From Hymenobacter fodinae (lineage in GTDB: Bacteria; Bacteroidota; Bacteroidia; Cytophagales; Hymenobacteraceae), in assembly GCF_004745825.1 (NCBI RefSeq), contig NZ_SRLA01000004.1, positions 372,001 through 436,000 on the forward strand: DNA of 64,000 bases. The letters run 5' to 3'. Below, in pieces: positions 43,757-52,404 of this stretch. Within the stretch, counting starts at the first letter, position 1, and every line of letters begins with the position of its first letter. The position numbers and the translations under genes were made by a program. The notes beneath the pieces are model-generated. The model worked only from the letters and a program-made list of their open reading frames with translations. It searched no databases and had not been told where the DNA came from.

Positions 43757-44734
43757 ATGCGCTTTTCTATAACCCTTCTGCTTTTTACGCTGCTAGGCCT
43801 AGCGGCTTGTGAGTCCGACCTCAATCCTGGGCCCCTCGTTGATTTTGTGGCTAGTAGCCGTTTCAATACCGGTAATCGACGCCTTACTACGCCTGGCGAC
43901 ACAGTAGCCACCCGGATATACGCTAGGACGCAAGGTGATAATACACTACAGCGGATGCGAATTACGGCCGAGTATCAGCCCGTCCCCGAGGGCATTATTT
44001 ATCCGCAGGTAGGCTACCAAGAGGGTGAACAGCCTTCGTTTACTCTAGTTTACCTAGATACCACCTTTACGGGTTCGCGCCAGGAGTTTGCGTTTCAGAG
44101 TGTGCAACCTTCCCGTACCACTGCGGGCAAGGAAACCTGGCTTTACGAGGCTACCGATAATAACGAGGACAAGGGCAAACGAAGCTTCTTCCTGCGCCTA
44201 GGCCGGGCTGACTCAGCCTACATTTACCATAGCTACCGAATCGGACTTCAGGCACCAGCCAGTAACAATACTACGCGGCGCAGCTTCTTGGCACTTCGCT
44301 CTGGTCTAGCGCTGCCCAAGTTTACGGTGTATAAAGCGCCTCAAAACGATATTGCGCAGCAACTGGTTGACTTAGTTTACATACCCAACATAAATACGGG
44401 GCCAGGCCTAGCTACGCTTTCCAGCAAGGTTATCAATCTTAAATCCTCCTGGCCTATTAAACGCCAGACGCTCATTCGGCGCACTACGCTTACCGAAAGT
44501 GACTTCACAGCTCTTATCACCGAAGCACAGTTTACAACTGCATTCACTGGGGGCACCCGCTTTTCTACCTTGAATTCTACTTCAACTGATACTAGCTACA
44601 CCGGAGCCGTTACGAAAAACCAGGTCATTGCTTTTCGCACACCGGAGGGTATTAGTGGTGCCATCTTCGTTGAAGACATTCTTGCTACCGCTGTTCCTAC
44701 GCTGGTGCTCCAAGTGAGGGTACCAAAACGATAG
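43757..44734 (+). CDS. Lipoprotein of unknown function
   Basis: 325 residues. The signal peptide ends in a lipobox LAAC (Cys 18). The rest is beta-rich and Thr/Arg-rich without recognised motifs. LQRMRITAEYQPVPEG and TFTGSRQEFAFQS suggest immunoglobulin-like sandwiches as in many Bacteroidota surface lipoproteins. It probably sits on the outer membrane. The stop codon lies inside a 70-bp palindromic terminator shared with the convergent FadL-type gene. No family named, no operon partner. Confidence 0.8.
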   Translation: MRFSITLLLFTLLGLAACESDLNPGPLVDFVASSRFNTGNRRLTTPGDTVATRIYARTQGDNTLQRMRITAEYQPVPEGIIYPQVGYQEGEQPSFTLVYLDTTFTGSRQEFAFQSVQPSRTTAGKETWLYEATDNNEDKGKRSFFLRLGRADSAYIYHSYRIGLQAPASNNTTRRSFLALRSGLALPKFTVYKAPQNDIAQQLVDLVYIPNINTGPGLATLSSKVINLKSSWPIKRQTLIRRTTLTESDFTALITEAQFTTAFTGGTRFSTLNSTSTDTSYTGAVTKNQVIAFRTPEGISGAIFVEDILATAVPTLVLQVRVPKR

Positions 44735-44799
44735 GCCTAGCCTAATAAAAAAGCGCCTCTCACTACTGAGAGGCGCTTTTTTATTAGGCTAGGCCTATC
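44730..44799. terminator. Bidirectional terminator, 70-bp perfect palindrome
   Basis: Perfect 33-bp arms (44730-44762 and 44767-44799) with a CTAC loop. The core 10-bp stem is flanked by 6 A and 6 T. The outer 17 bp of each arm include TAGGCCTAG and CTAGGCCTA. It contains the stop codon of the plus-strand gene and ends two bases from the stop codon of the minus-strand gene. Confidence 0.92.
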
Positions 44800-44801
44800 T
44801 G

Positions 44802-46316
44802 TTAGAAGTTAACTCCTACGGTTACTGACGTAACAAACCGGTCACCTTTCACTCCTATTACAGGCTGGCGGCCGCTGTCAATTGTGTACGCCGATGTGTA
44901 GCTATCGGAAGTGTTATATACCCCGGCTACATCCAGGTAGAAGTTGCGCTGAGCAAAGCCTAGGCCAGCGGTATAGAAATTTTGCGCTCGGTCGAAGGCA
45001 GCTGTTTTAAAGGGGTCACCATAGCGTGCATATCCTGCCCGTACCCGGAACACCTCAAAGCGACCTTCAATACCGGCGCGGTAGTTTAATGCCTTCCCGT
45101 AGCTGTCACTGATGGCTTCGTTCTCTACCGAAAATACACTGGCCCCATCTCCATCCGCCCCTGACAACCGAGCTTGGCTATAATTTACATACTCAACGTC
45201 GCCGCTCAAGAACGCATACTTGCCCAGTAGAAAAACAGCTCCACCGGTGGCCCGGAAAGGTGTAGTAAGCTGATAGGTATACTCACCGGGCTGGGTATTC
45301 TCGAATGCGGAAGTTACACCGGCACCCGTGTAAGGCTCGCGGCTGAAGTTAGACTGGATAGAAGCAGTGTACGAGTCGGTGAGCTTACTGAAGGTGGGCG
45401 TCTGTACCGACAAGCCAAACCGCATATAATCAGCTGGACGATAAATTACTCCCAGCCGGAAGTTCACTCCGGTTCCTTTCGTTTCAAGTGTATTGCGCCG
45501 CAATAAATCCGTAAATGGGGTATTGGGGTCACTCTCCGTTTCCTTGAAGTCACGGGTTTCTTTGTAGCGCGTGCTCACAATACCAATGGCCCCCCCAATG
45601 TAGAGTTTGTCTTGGTAGCTAGCGCCGTAACCAAAGTCGAACTGCGTTTGGCCGCCGCTAGTCTGTACCGTCTCTTCCTGGTTTATATTTCCTATCCGCC
45701 GAAGCGTACCCAACGAGTCGCCCCCAGTGAGCCGGCTGCGATAGAAGTTCGTGAGGTAAGCACCATAGGCTAGGCCATCGAGGGAAGTATAGGCATTGTC
45801 CTGATACTCTTGGTCAATGTCATCGTAGCTAACGCGCGGCTCTCGCAACCGCTGAAAAAAGGAGCGGTCGTCGGTGGTGGTATTGCGGTACTGATACCGG
45901 CTATTAAAGTCGTTGAGGCGAGTAATACCGAAAGCAAATGTCCCCGAGCGCCACTCTGAAGAATTGTCATCGTCGGTTAGCCGATTGGTGAAGGCTATTC
46001 CGAGGTTATTCAGGATCAGAGAAGAACGCTGGTCGCTGATGCTGCTGCCACCCGCTTGGGCTTTGGTAGAAAGTTGGCCAAAGCCGGGAGTGATACTAGC
46101 ATCTGACTTCACGTATAGGCCTAGGCCAGCTGGGTTCGAAACTAGGCTACCCAGGTTAGCCCCCACCGCTGAGGTAGCTCCACCAATGCCCAGCGCTCGG
46201 GCTGGGCCGCCAAACTGGATGCGGGAAAAACGCAGGGCGTCTGCTTCGTTTTGGGCAAAGGCGTGGCTGGCTAGGCCCATAAGAGCCAGCCCCAAGCCGT
46301 ATTTCAGGTTTTTCAT
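44802..46316 (-). CDS. OmpP1/FadL/TodX-type outer-membrane porin
   Basis: 504 residues. The signal peptide is cleaved after AFA. The mature N-terminus ALRFSRIQFGGPARALGIGG and SLVSNPAGLGLY are the typical plug region of FadL/TodX-like transporters (the NPAG motif). A long barrel follows, with VIYRPADYMRFGLSVQTP-type strands, and the last strand is VTSVTVGVNF with the terminal Phe needed for BAM-mediated insertion. It imports long-chain fatty acids or other hydrophobic compounds. It is separated by 78 bases from the Tyr/Gly-rich lipoprotein gene upstream and may be co-transcribed with it. Confidence 0.88.
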   Translation of the reverse strand: MKNLKYGLGLALMGLASHAFAQNEADALRFSRIQFGGPARALGIGGATSAVGANLGSLVSNPAGLGLYVKSDASITPGFGQLSTKAQAGGSSISDQRSSLILNNLGIAFTNRLTDDDNSSEWRSGTFAFGITRLNDFNSRYQYRNTTTDDRSFFQRLREPRVSYDDIDQEYQDNAYTSLDGLAYGAYLTNFYRSRLTGGDSLGTLRRIGNINQEETVQTSGGQTQFDFGYGASYQDKLYIGGAIGIVSTRYKETRDFKETESDPNTPFTDLLRRNTLETKGTGVNFRLGVIYRPADYMRFGLSVQTPTFSKLTDSYTASIQSNFSREPYTGAGVTSAFENTQPGEYTYQLTTPFRATGGAVFLLGKYAFLSGDVEYVNYSQARLSGADGDGASVFSVENEAISDSYGKALNYRAGIEGRFEVFRVRAGYARYGDPFKTAAFDRAQNFYTAGLGFAQRNFYLDVAGVYNTSDSYTSAYTIDSGRQPVIGVKGDRFVTSVTVGVNF

Positions 46317-46334
46317 GGGAAAGGAAGAGAGTGA

Positions 46335-46351
46335 CCAGCCCTTAAGGCTGG
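46335..46351. repeat. Small hairpin between lipoprotein and porin genes
   Basis: A 6-bp stem (CCAGCC at 46335-46340, GGCTGG at 46346-46351) without a T-tract. Too weak to call a terminator. Confidence 0.35.
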
Positions 46352-46394
46352 CCGTTCATCAGTAGACGCCTCAAATACGATGGCCGAGCTGAGA

Positions 46395-47720
46395 TTATTG
46401 CACCCGGCCCCGACCACGTGAGCCACCGCCTCCCCCACTGTTGCCGCCGAAGCTGCCGCCGCTGTTGGAAGGTGAGTAGCTCCGAGAAGGCTCGGAGTAA
46501 CTACGGGAGGGTTGCTCATACGAGCGAGAAGGTTGCTCGTAGGTGCGCGTAGGCTGCTGCCAGGCCCGCTCCCGACGCCCCGATTGCTCGGCTGAGCCCG
46601 AAGACTGCTGGGCGGGCTGCCCGTCGCTTACCCAACCCCTGCCCCGACGAGGCTGGCTGTAGTCGGCGGGCGAAGAAGAAGGCTGCGTGCTGGGCTGGCC
46701 AGCAGCTTGCTCCAACACGCGCCACCGGCGGCCAGCATTGGGGTTGAGGTTAGGCTGCGAAGAAATACCTTCCCGCTGGTCGCCGGAGGAAAGGACTCGG
46801 CCCGTGCGACCAGCTCCATTATTATCCGATACCGCTCCTTGCGAAGAACCTGCGGACACAGGAGTAGTCGCGTCGGCCTCAATGCGGCCGCGCCCCCGAA
46901 TAGGCTGCGGCGAGGACACCACGCCAGCTGAACCTACTGCGGGTGCGAGCACTCCATTTTGCTGCACCTGCCCGCGCACACCACCACTAGTGGCCGTACT
47001 GGTTGCCCGAGAAGCATCAGTTGCTCCATCACGGCGCGGACCGTACACTACGCGGTTGCGGGGGTTGTTATCGTAGGAACTTGGCCGGCCATAATAGCCG
47101 GAGCCCAGTCCGCCGTAGTAGTTGCCGAACCCGCCTAGGCCACCGTAGTACCCGCCGTAGCCGTACCCGTAGCCGCCATAGCCATACGCATCGTAGGGGC
47201 CATAACCGTAGCCGTAACCAAACGGCCGGTACCAGGGCCGCCCGAAGCTGATGCTAATGAAGGAGCCGCCACCCCAGTATGGTGAATAAAAAGGATCATA
47301 GAAGGGCGAGCCGAACCGCGAGTACATGCCGGGGTAGTAAGAATAAGCCGGGCCACCGTACCAGAAGGGGTCAGTGTAGGCAAAATCGTAGTACCCCATG
47401 CCTAGGCTACGGTAGGCCGGCTGATGGAAACGACGCAGGCGCTCTGCGTAGCTGTACCCATTATCGTAGTACTCAGTGCTGCCAGCAGCAGAGCTGCTGT
47501 TGCCGTTATAGTCAGGGTTAGCTACATCACCGGGGTTACTAGCATCCGACTGGCCTTGATCGGCCGTTGCCGATTGCATGGCTACCGGAGCCGATACACG
47601 GTCTTTGGAAGAAAAATATACGCCGTCGCTCTCCGTAGTGGTGAGGCCCGACGTGCCGGCGCAACCGCCCAGCGTAAGCAGGGCTAGAGCGGGCAATACG
47701 GAGTGGATGGATTTTTTCAT
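46395..47720 (-). CDS. Lipoprotein with Tyr/Gly- and Ser/Glu/Pro-rich repeats
   Basis: 441 residues from the ATG at 47720, where the lipoprotein signal MKKSIHSVLPALALLTLGGC starts. Residues about 90-230 are Tyr/Gly/Phe-rich, with runs of YGYG and GGYYGG. The C-terminus holds repeated SYEQPSR/SYSEPSR units (about 395-420) and ends in a GGSRGRGRVQ tail that recalls the RGRGRVN end of the secreted protein at 155-907. Most of the chain is probably disordered or adhesive. It is expected on the outer membrane. No enzymatic motif is visible. It probably shares a transcript with the porin gene downstream. Confidence 0.82.
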   Translation of the reverse strand: MKKSIHSVLPALALLTLGGCAGTSGLTTTESDGVYFSSKDRVSAPVAMQSATADQGQSDASNPGDVANPDYNGNSSSAAGSTEYYDNGYSYAERLRRFHQPAYRSLGMGYYDFAYTDPFWYGGPAYSYYPGMYSRFGSPFYDPFYSPYWGGGSFISISFGRPWYRPFGYGYGYGPYDAYGYGGYGYGYGGYYGGLGGFGNYYGGLGSGYYGRPSSYDNNPRNRVVYGPRRDGATDASRATSTATSGGVRGQVQQNGVLAPAVGSAGVVSSPQPIRGRGRIEADATTPVSAGSSQGAVSDNNGAGRTGRVLSSGDQREGISSQPNLNPNAGRRWRVLEQAAGQPSTQPSSSPADYSQPRRGRGWVSDGQPAQQSSGSAEQSGRRERAWQQPTRTYEQPSRSYEQPSRSYSEPSRSYSPSNSGGSFGGNSGGGGGSRGRGRVQ

Positions 47721-47906
47721 GGATGCTAGCGCGAAAAGAACGAATCGGAAGATCAAAAACTAATAGTGCCCGGTGATGAAGGGCCAGGGCCGGTCCATAT
47801 CCTCCGGATTTAATAACGTAATTTGGCCCCGAAACGGTGCCCTTTCCTTGAGACAAATCTTATACCAGAAAAGGAACCTTTCTGCCCAATCAAAGATACT
47901 CCGAAT

Positions 47907-49382
47907 ATGAGCAAAAGTTTGCCTAAACGCAGTGAAGATTACTCCCTGTGGTACAATGAATTGGTGAAACGTGCAGGCCTAGCCGAAAACTCGGCCGTAC
48001 GGGGCTGCATGGTGATCAAGCCGTATGGTTACGCCATCTGGGAAAAGATGCAGCGTACCCTCGACGACATGTTCAAGCGCACGGGCCACGAGAATGCCTA
48101 TTTCCCTCTTTTCGTACCCAAAAGCTTGTTTGAGGCAGAAGAGAAAAACGCAGAAGGTTTTGCCAAGGAATGTGCCGTAGTAACGCACTACCGCCTGCAG
48201 ACAGACCCCGAAAAGCCCGGTAAGCTGCGCGTTGATCCCAACGCCAAGCTAGAGGAAGAACTGGTGGTGCGCCCTACCTCGGAGGCTATTATCTGGAGCA
48301 CCTACAAAAACTGGATTCAGAGCTACCGCGACCTACCCCTGCTGATCAATCAGTGGGCGAACGTGGTGCGCTGGGAAATGCGTACCCGTCTGTTTTTGCG
48401 CACTGCCGAGTTCCTGTGGCAGGAAGGCCATACCGCGCATGCCACCGCCGAGGAAGCGGTAGCCGAAACCCGCCAGATGTTGGAGGTGTACGCTCAATTT
48501 GCCGAGGAGTGGCTAGCTCTGCCCGTGGTAAAAGGCGTGAAAACCGAGAATGAGCGTTTTGCCGGCGCCCTCGACACGTATTGCATTGAAGGGTTGATGC
48601 AGGATGGCAAGGCCTTGCAAGCAGGTACTTCTCACTTCCTGGGCCAGAACTTTGCAAAGGCATTTGATGTGCAGTTTGCTACCAAAGAGGGTGGCCTAGA
48701 GTACGTATGGGGCACCAGCTGGGGCGTGAGCACCCGCCTGATGGGGGCTTTGGTAATGGCCCACTCTGACGACGAAGGCTTAGTGCTGCCTCCTAAGCTG
48801 GCCCCCATTCAGGTGGTAATTGTGCCTATCTACAAAACCGGTCAGCTCGATGAGTTGCTGGAGCGCATCCGGCCGATGCAAATGGGCCTGATTGAGCGCG
48901 GCATCTCGGTAAAAATTGATGACCGCGACACCGAGCGCCCAGGCTTTAAGTTTGCCGAATGGGAGTTGAAAGGTGTGCCCGTACGCATTGCTGTGGGTAT
49001 GCGCGACCTAGACGGTGGCACCGTAGAAGTAGCTCGCCGCGACACCAAGGAGAAAATGAACCTGCCGCTGGCCGATATCGTCAACAGCGTCGACCAGCTG
49101 CTACAGGACATTCAGCGCAATATTTATCAACGCGCTCTGCGCTTCCGGGAGGAGAACACCACCCGCGTAGACACCTACGAGGAATTCAAACAGGTGCTCG
49201 ATAACAAGCCCGGCTTCGTGGTGGCCCACTGGGATGGCACATCCGAAACCGAAGAACGCATCAAAGAGGAGACCAAGGCTACTATCCGCTGCATAGCCCT
49301 CAACGAGCCCGACGAGGACGGCGTGTGCATTGTAACGGGTAAGCCCTCGAAGCGCCGCGTGTACTTCGCTCGCGCTTACTAG
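47907..49382 (+). CDS. proS: Prolyl-tRNA synthetase (ProS type 3, archaeal/eukaryotic-like)
   Basis: 491 residues from the ATG at 47907 (MSKSLPKRSEDYSLWYNELV), the usual start for Bacteroidota ProS. It lacks the large INS editing domain of E. coli ProS. Class II core: VIKPYGYAIWEKMQ, RPTSEAIIWSTYKNWI (motif 2) and TSWGVSTRLMGALVMAHSDD (motif 3). The anticodon-binding domain begins near residue 285 (LAPIQVVIVPIYK) and a zinc-binding-like C-terminal extension ends GKPSKRRVYFARAY. It charges tRNA-Pro. TAG followed by GCC ends the gene. The hairpin downstream lacks a good T-tract. Confidence 0.97.
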   Translation: MSKSLPKRSEDYSLWYNELVKRAGLAENSAVRGCMVIKPYGYAIWEKMQRTLDDMFKRTGHENAYFPLFVPKSLFEAEEKNAEGFAKECAVVTHYRLQTDPEKPGKLRVDPNAKLEEELVVRPTSEAIIWSTYKNWIQSYRDLPLLINQWANVVRWEMRTRLFLRTAEFLWQEGHTAHATAEEAVAETRQMLEVYAQFAEEWLALPVVKGVKTENERFAGALDTYCIEGLMQDGKALQAGTSHFLGQNFAKAFDVQFATKEGGLEYVWGTSWGVSTRLMGALVMAHSDDEGLVLPPKLAPIQVVIVPIYKTGQLDELLERIRPMQMGLIERGISVKIDDRDTERPGFKFAEWELKGVPVRIAVGMRDLDGGTVEVARRDTKEKMNLPLADIVNSVDQLLQDIQRNIYQRALRFREENTTRVDTYEEFKQVLDNKPGFVVAHWDGTSETEERIKEETKATIRCIALNEPDEDGVCIVTGKPSKRRVYFARAY

Positions 49383-49400
49383 GCCCTGTTTAGTATACTA

Positions 49401-49436
49401 CAACAGCCTCGCTGCATACTGGTAGCGGGGCTGTTG
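49401..49436. terminator. Hairpin after proS
   Basis: A 13-bp stem (49401-49413 with 49424-49436, one G-U pair) between convergent proS and the DinB-like gene. Only CATTCTT follows, so it is a weak terminator. Confidence 0.6.
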
Positions 49437-49454
49437 CATTCTTAAGTGATTACG

Positions 49455-50024
49455 CTACGCGGGTTGTAACTGCTGTTGCGCCACCGCTGCCGCTCGCTCA
49501 GCTTGTTGTACGTGGCGCTGCATATGCGCTACCACAAAGAGCAGCGCCTCCCCTACCCGCAGCTTCAGTAATCGAAAAAACTCAACGGGCACCGCCTTTT
49601 GGTTGAGGTTGGCCTGTGCCATTAGCGGAAGTAGTGCTTGTAAGTTGGCAAGCTGACTCTGAAACTCTTCTAATACTGCGGGCGTCAGGTGACTCCGGGC
49701 CGGATTCATGCGGCGGAGTGTTTTCTGCGCCTTACGGTTTTCGGGCCGTACTAACTCATACGACTTGCGGCCAAACCAGCTGAGCCCCACTTCTTCCTCT
49801 GGCCTAGCGGCGCCTCTGGGGTGGACTAGGGCCTGTTGCAGGGCGGGCAGGTAGTAACGCCCGTACCGGTTCAGATGCTCTAGGCACTCCAGCACACTCC
49901 AACTCTCGGAAGTAAATTTGTGGTTGAGAGCTGCTTCGGGCAGGAGCAGCAGCTTTTGCTGCAGGCTGGCTTCAATAGAGGCTATTCGCTGCTGGATATC
50001 GGAGAGAAAGTTGGTGGGCTTCAT
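49455..50024 (-). CDS. DinB-like metal-dependent helical bundle protein
   Basis: 189 residues from the ATG at 50024. A TTG eight codons upstream is unlikely. The four-helix pattern with WSVLECLEHLNRYGRYYLPA near the N-terminus and FVVAHMQRHVQQAERAA near the C-terminus supplies the two or three His ligands typical of the DinB/YfiT fold. Such proteins are often thiol or metal-dependent transferases, and the substrate is not known here. It lies 68 bases downstream of a Crp-like regulator on the same strand and is probably controlled by it. Confidence 0.82.
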   Translation of the reverse strand: MKPTNFLSDIQQRIASIEASLQQKLLLLPEAALNHKFTSESWSVLECLEHLNRYGRYYLPALQQALVHPRGAARPEEEVGLSWFGRKSYELVRPENRKAQKTLRRMNPARSHLTPAVLEEFQSQLANLQALLPLMAQANLNQKAVPVEFFRLLKLRVGEALLFVVAHMQRHVQQAERAAAVAQQQLQPA

Positions 50025-50092
50025 AGCAGGGGCTCTGGTGTAGTGCAAACATCAGAGGTCTAGGCCACCAAATCCTTGATGGCAATCAAGAT

Positions 50093-50683
50093 TTACCGTA
50101 GTCTGCTGAGCGTTTCGGGCGTCATGCGCAGGTAGGAGGCAATGTATTTTTTCGGCACCCGCTGAAACAGCTGCGGGCTGCGCGCCAGCAGGCGCTGGTA
50201 GCGGTGAAGCGGATCGGGCAGCAACAGGTCTATTTCTCGTTCAATGCGGCCCACTAGGTTACGTTCTAGCTCCGCGCGCCAGAAGCGGGCGAAGTTGGCG
50301 TTCTGCTCCACGAAAGCCATAAAATCTGTGCGGCTGATGCCAAGCAGCTCGCTACGGCGCAACGCCTGAATGCCATATTCCGACGGCTGCCCAGTAACGA
50401 AGGATGGAAACGAACAGATCAGACTGCTTTCGTAGCCGAACCCCACGCATATTTCTTCGGCGCCCGTCGGGAAATAAATGCGCAGTAGGCCAGTATGCAC
50501 GAAGTACAGGGTGTGCTCTGCTTGGCCCGGCCGAATCAGAAACTCACCCCGCGGTAACTGCACCTCTTTCTGCCAATGTGCTACAAAAACTTGTATATCG
50601 GTGGCCGTGAGGTGCGGCACCTGGCCTAGCAGCAGGCTGAGGGCCTGAACGGCAGAAGATGGAGCGGCGGAAGTATGCGGCAC
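50093..50683 (-). CDS. Crp/Fnr-family transcriptional regulator
   Basis: 196 residues starting with GTG at 50683. The cyclic-nucleotide-binding-like beta roll covers about 15-125 (LPRGEFLIRPGQAEHTLYFV, TGLLRIYFPTGAEEICVGF), then a dimerisation helix (ARFWRAELERNLVGRIEREI) and a short winged HTH with FQRVPKKYIASYLRMTPETLSRLR. This compact form is common in Bacteroidota, where it often sits next to a DinB or other small effector gene, as here. The ligand is unknown; no canonical cAMP-binding Arg motif stands out. Confidence 0.9.
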   Translation of the reverse strand: MPHTSAAPSSAVQALSLLLGQVPHLTATDIQVFVAHWQKEVQLPRGEFLIRPGQAEHTLYFVHTGLLRIYFPTGAEEICVGFGYESSLICSFPSFVTGQPSEYGIQALRRSELLGISRTDFMAFVEQNANFARFWRAELERNLVGRIEREIDLLLPDPLHRYQRLLARSPQLFQRVPKKYIASYLRMTPETLSRLR

Positions 50684-50777
50684 AGAAACAAAAGCGTATA
50701 ACCCGTTTGAAAAGATAAGGAATCCGGGCCATTACTAGGCTTCTGCGTATATTTTCTCAACCAAACATCTTACTGCT

Positions 50778-51245
50778 ATGGACTGGCTTACGATTGCGCT
50801 CTTGCTTCTATTTGGGCTGCTGTTTCTGGCAGCCGAGGTTATTTTTATTCCGGGCACCACGGTGGTTGGGCTCGTAGGCTTTTGCCTGTTGCTAGCTGGC
50901 ATCTGGTTTACCTACCGCGACTTGGGCACTAGCACGGGTCATGTATTATTAATTAGCTCAGCGGCAGTTGTAGGCCTGTTGGTGTACTTGGGCCTCCGAC
51001 CTAAGAACTTGAACCGCGTGGCGCTTACAAACGTCAACCACGCCCGCGTGCACGACGTGCGCCACCCCGACGTGGTGCCGGGCACTACGGGCCGCACGCT
51101 CTCGGCTCTGCGGCCTGCTGGCACTGTTCTGTTCGAGGATGACCGGCGGGAAGTAACCACTCGTGGCGAGTTTGTGGCGGCGGGCTCTGAGGTACGCGTG
51201 CTGGCCATCGAGCAAAACCGCATTGTCGTGGAAAAGGTGGCCTAG
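50778..51245 (+). CDS. nfeD: NfeD-like membrane protein
   Basis: 155 residues. Three N-terminal transmembrane segments (about 5-85, with AAEVIFIPGTTVVGLVGFCL) precede a short OB-fold domain (about 100-155, GTTGRTLSALRPAGTVLFED, then FVAAGSEVRVLAIEQNRIVV) typical of NfeD C-terminal domains. Such proteins are obligate gene neighbours of flotillin-like FloA, as here, and help organise membrane microdomains. A sequence TATATTTT (one mismatch from TAnnTTTG) lies about 25 nt before the ATG. The gene ends in a TAG just after GGCC. Confidence 0.92.
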   Translation: MDWLTIALLLLFGLLFLAAEVIFIPGTTVVGLVGFCLLLAGIWFTYRDLGTSTGHVLLISSAAVVGLLVYLGLRPKNLNRVALTNVNHARVHDVRHPDVVPGTTGRTLSALRPAGTVLFEDDRREVTTRGEFVAAGSEVRVLAIEQNRIVVEKVA

Positions 51246-51321
51246 TGGGTTCTCCGCGTTTTTGTTGTTAGTTGCCGCCCGGTTTCGTCTCCTTTCCTTT
51301 TTTCTCTGATTGTTAGATAGT

Positions 51322-52323
51322 ATGGATTTTCCCTTTCTCCCGATTGTCATCGGTGGTATTGTGCTGCTGGTGTTTCTGTACTTCTTCCCTATCAGTCTCT
51401 GGATTACGGCGCTGTTCTCGGGAGTGAAAGTGAGCTTGTTTCAGCTGGCGTTTATGCGCGTGCGCAAGGTGCCACCATCCCTCATTGTGAACTCAATGAT
51501 TACGTCTACCAAAGCTGGCCTAGAGCTCACGGCCAACGACCTGGAAACGCACTATCTGGCCGGCGGCAATATTCCGAGCGTTATCAAAGCCCTTATTTCT
51601 GCCGATAAGGCCAACATTCCGCTCAGCTTCAAGCAAGCCACGGCCATCGACTTGGCCGGCCGCGACGTATTTGAGGCCGTAACTACCAGCGTTAATCCTA
51701 AAGTCATTAACACGCCTAATGTGGCCGCCGTGGCTCAGGATGGCATTCAGCTTATTGCGAAGGCTCGTATTACGGTACGCGCTAACATTGCTCAGTTGGT
51801 AGGTGGCGCCGGTGAGGAAACCATTTTGGCCCGCGTGGGAGAAGGCATCGTAACCAGCATCGGCTCTTCTATGTCGCACAAGGAAGTGCTTGAGAATCCC
51901 GACAAAATTTCCAAGCTGGTTCTCCAGAAGGGGCTCGACGCCGGTACGGCCTTCCAAATCCTCTCCATTGATATTGCCGACATCGATATTGGAGAGAACA
52001 TTGGGGCTAAGCTTCAAACCGACCAAGCGTCGGCTGACCTGCGCGTGGCCGAAGCCCGCGCCGAAGAGCGCCGAGCCATGGCGGTAGCTATGGAACAGGA
52101 AAACCGCGCCAAAACCCAGGAGGCCAAAGCCCGCGTGGTAGACGCCGAAGCCGAAATACCCAAAGCCATTGCCGAAGCTTTCCGCTCTGGCAACCTAGGC
52201 ATCATGGACTACTATAAGATGCGCAACATTCAGTCTGACACCGACATGCGTGACTCCATTGCTAACCCCGGCGGGCAGAACAGTAGCACCAAACCCGGCC
52301 GCGACGAAACTCGGTTGAGTTAA
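51322..52323 (+). CDS. floA: Flotillin-like protein FloA
   Basis: 333 residues from the ATG at 51322. An upstream TTG would add four residues. A single N-terminal membrane segment (LPIVIGGIVLLVFLYFFPIS) precedes the characteristic SMITSTKAGLELTANDLETH and the SPFH/PHB region, then an Ala/Glu-rich coiled coil (AEARAEERRAMAVAMEQENR) and the LGIMDYYKMRNIQSDTDMR signature of FloA. It assembles in the inner membrane into flotillin-like domains that scaffold signalling and transport proteins. It forms an operon with the NfeD gene (76 bases apart). Confidence 0.96.
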   Translation: MDFPFLPIVIGGIVLLVFLYFFPISLWITALFSGVKVSLFQLAFMRVRKVPPSLIVNSMITSTKAGLELTANDLETHYLAGGNIPSVIKALISADKANIPLSFKQATAIDLAGRDVFEAVTTSVNPKVINTPNVAAVAQDGIQLIAKARITVRANIAQLVGGAGEETILARVGEGIVTSIGSSMSHKEVLENPDKISKLVLQKGLDAGTAFQILSIDIADIDIGENIGAKLQTDQASADLRVAEARAEERRAMAVAMEQENRAKTQEAKARVVDAEAEIPKAIAEAFRSGNLGIMDYYKMRNIQSDTDMRDSIANPGGQNSSTKPGRDETRLS

Positions 52324-52342
52324 GCAGCTGCGTATTGAGCAA

Positions 52343-52374
52343 CAAAAAAGCCCGATGAGAATCGGGCTTTTTTG
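52343..52374. terminator. Bidirectional terminator between floA and the OmpA gene
   Basis: Perfect 14-bp arms (CAAAAAAGCCCGAT at 52343-52356 and its complement at 52361-52374) with a GAGA tetraloop. A- and T-tracts on both sides. Confidence 0.9.
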
Positions 52375-52404
52375 CTTTTAGTCAGGTACCGCAGCAAGCA
52401 AATT

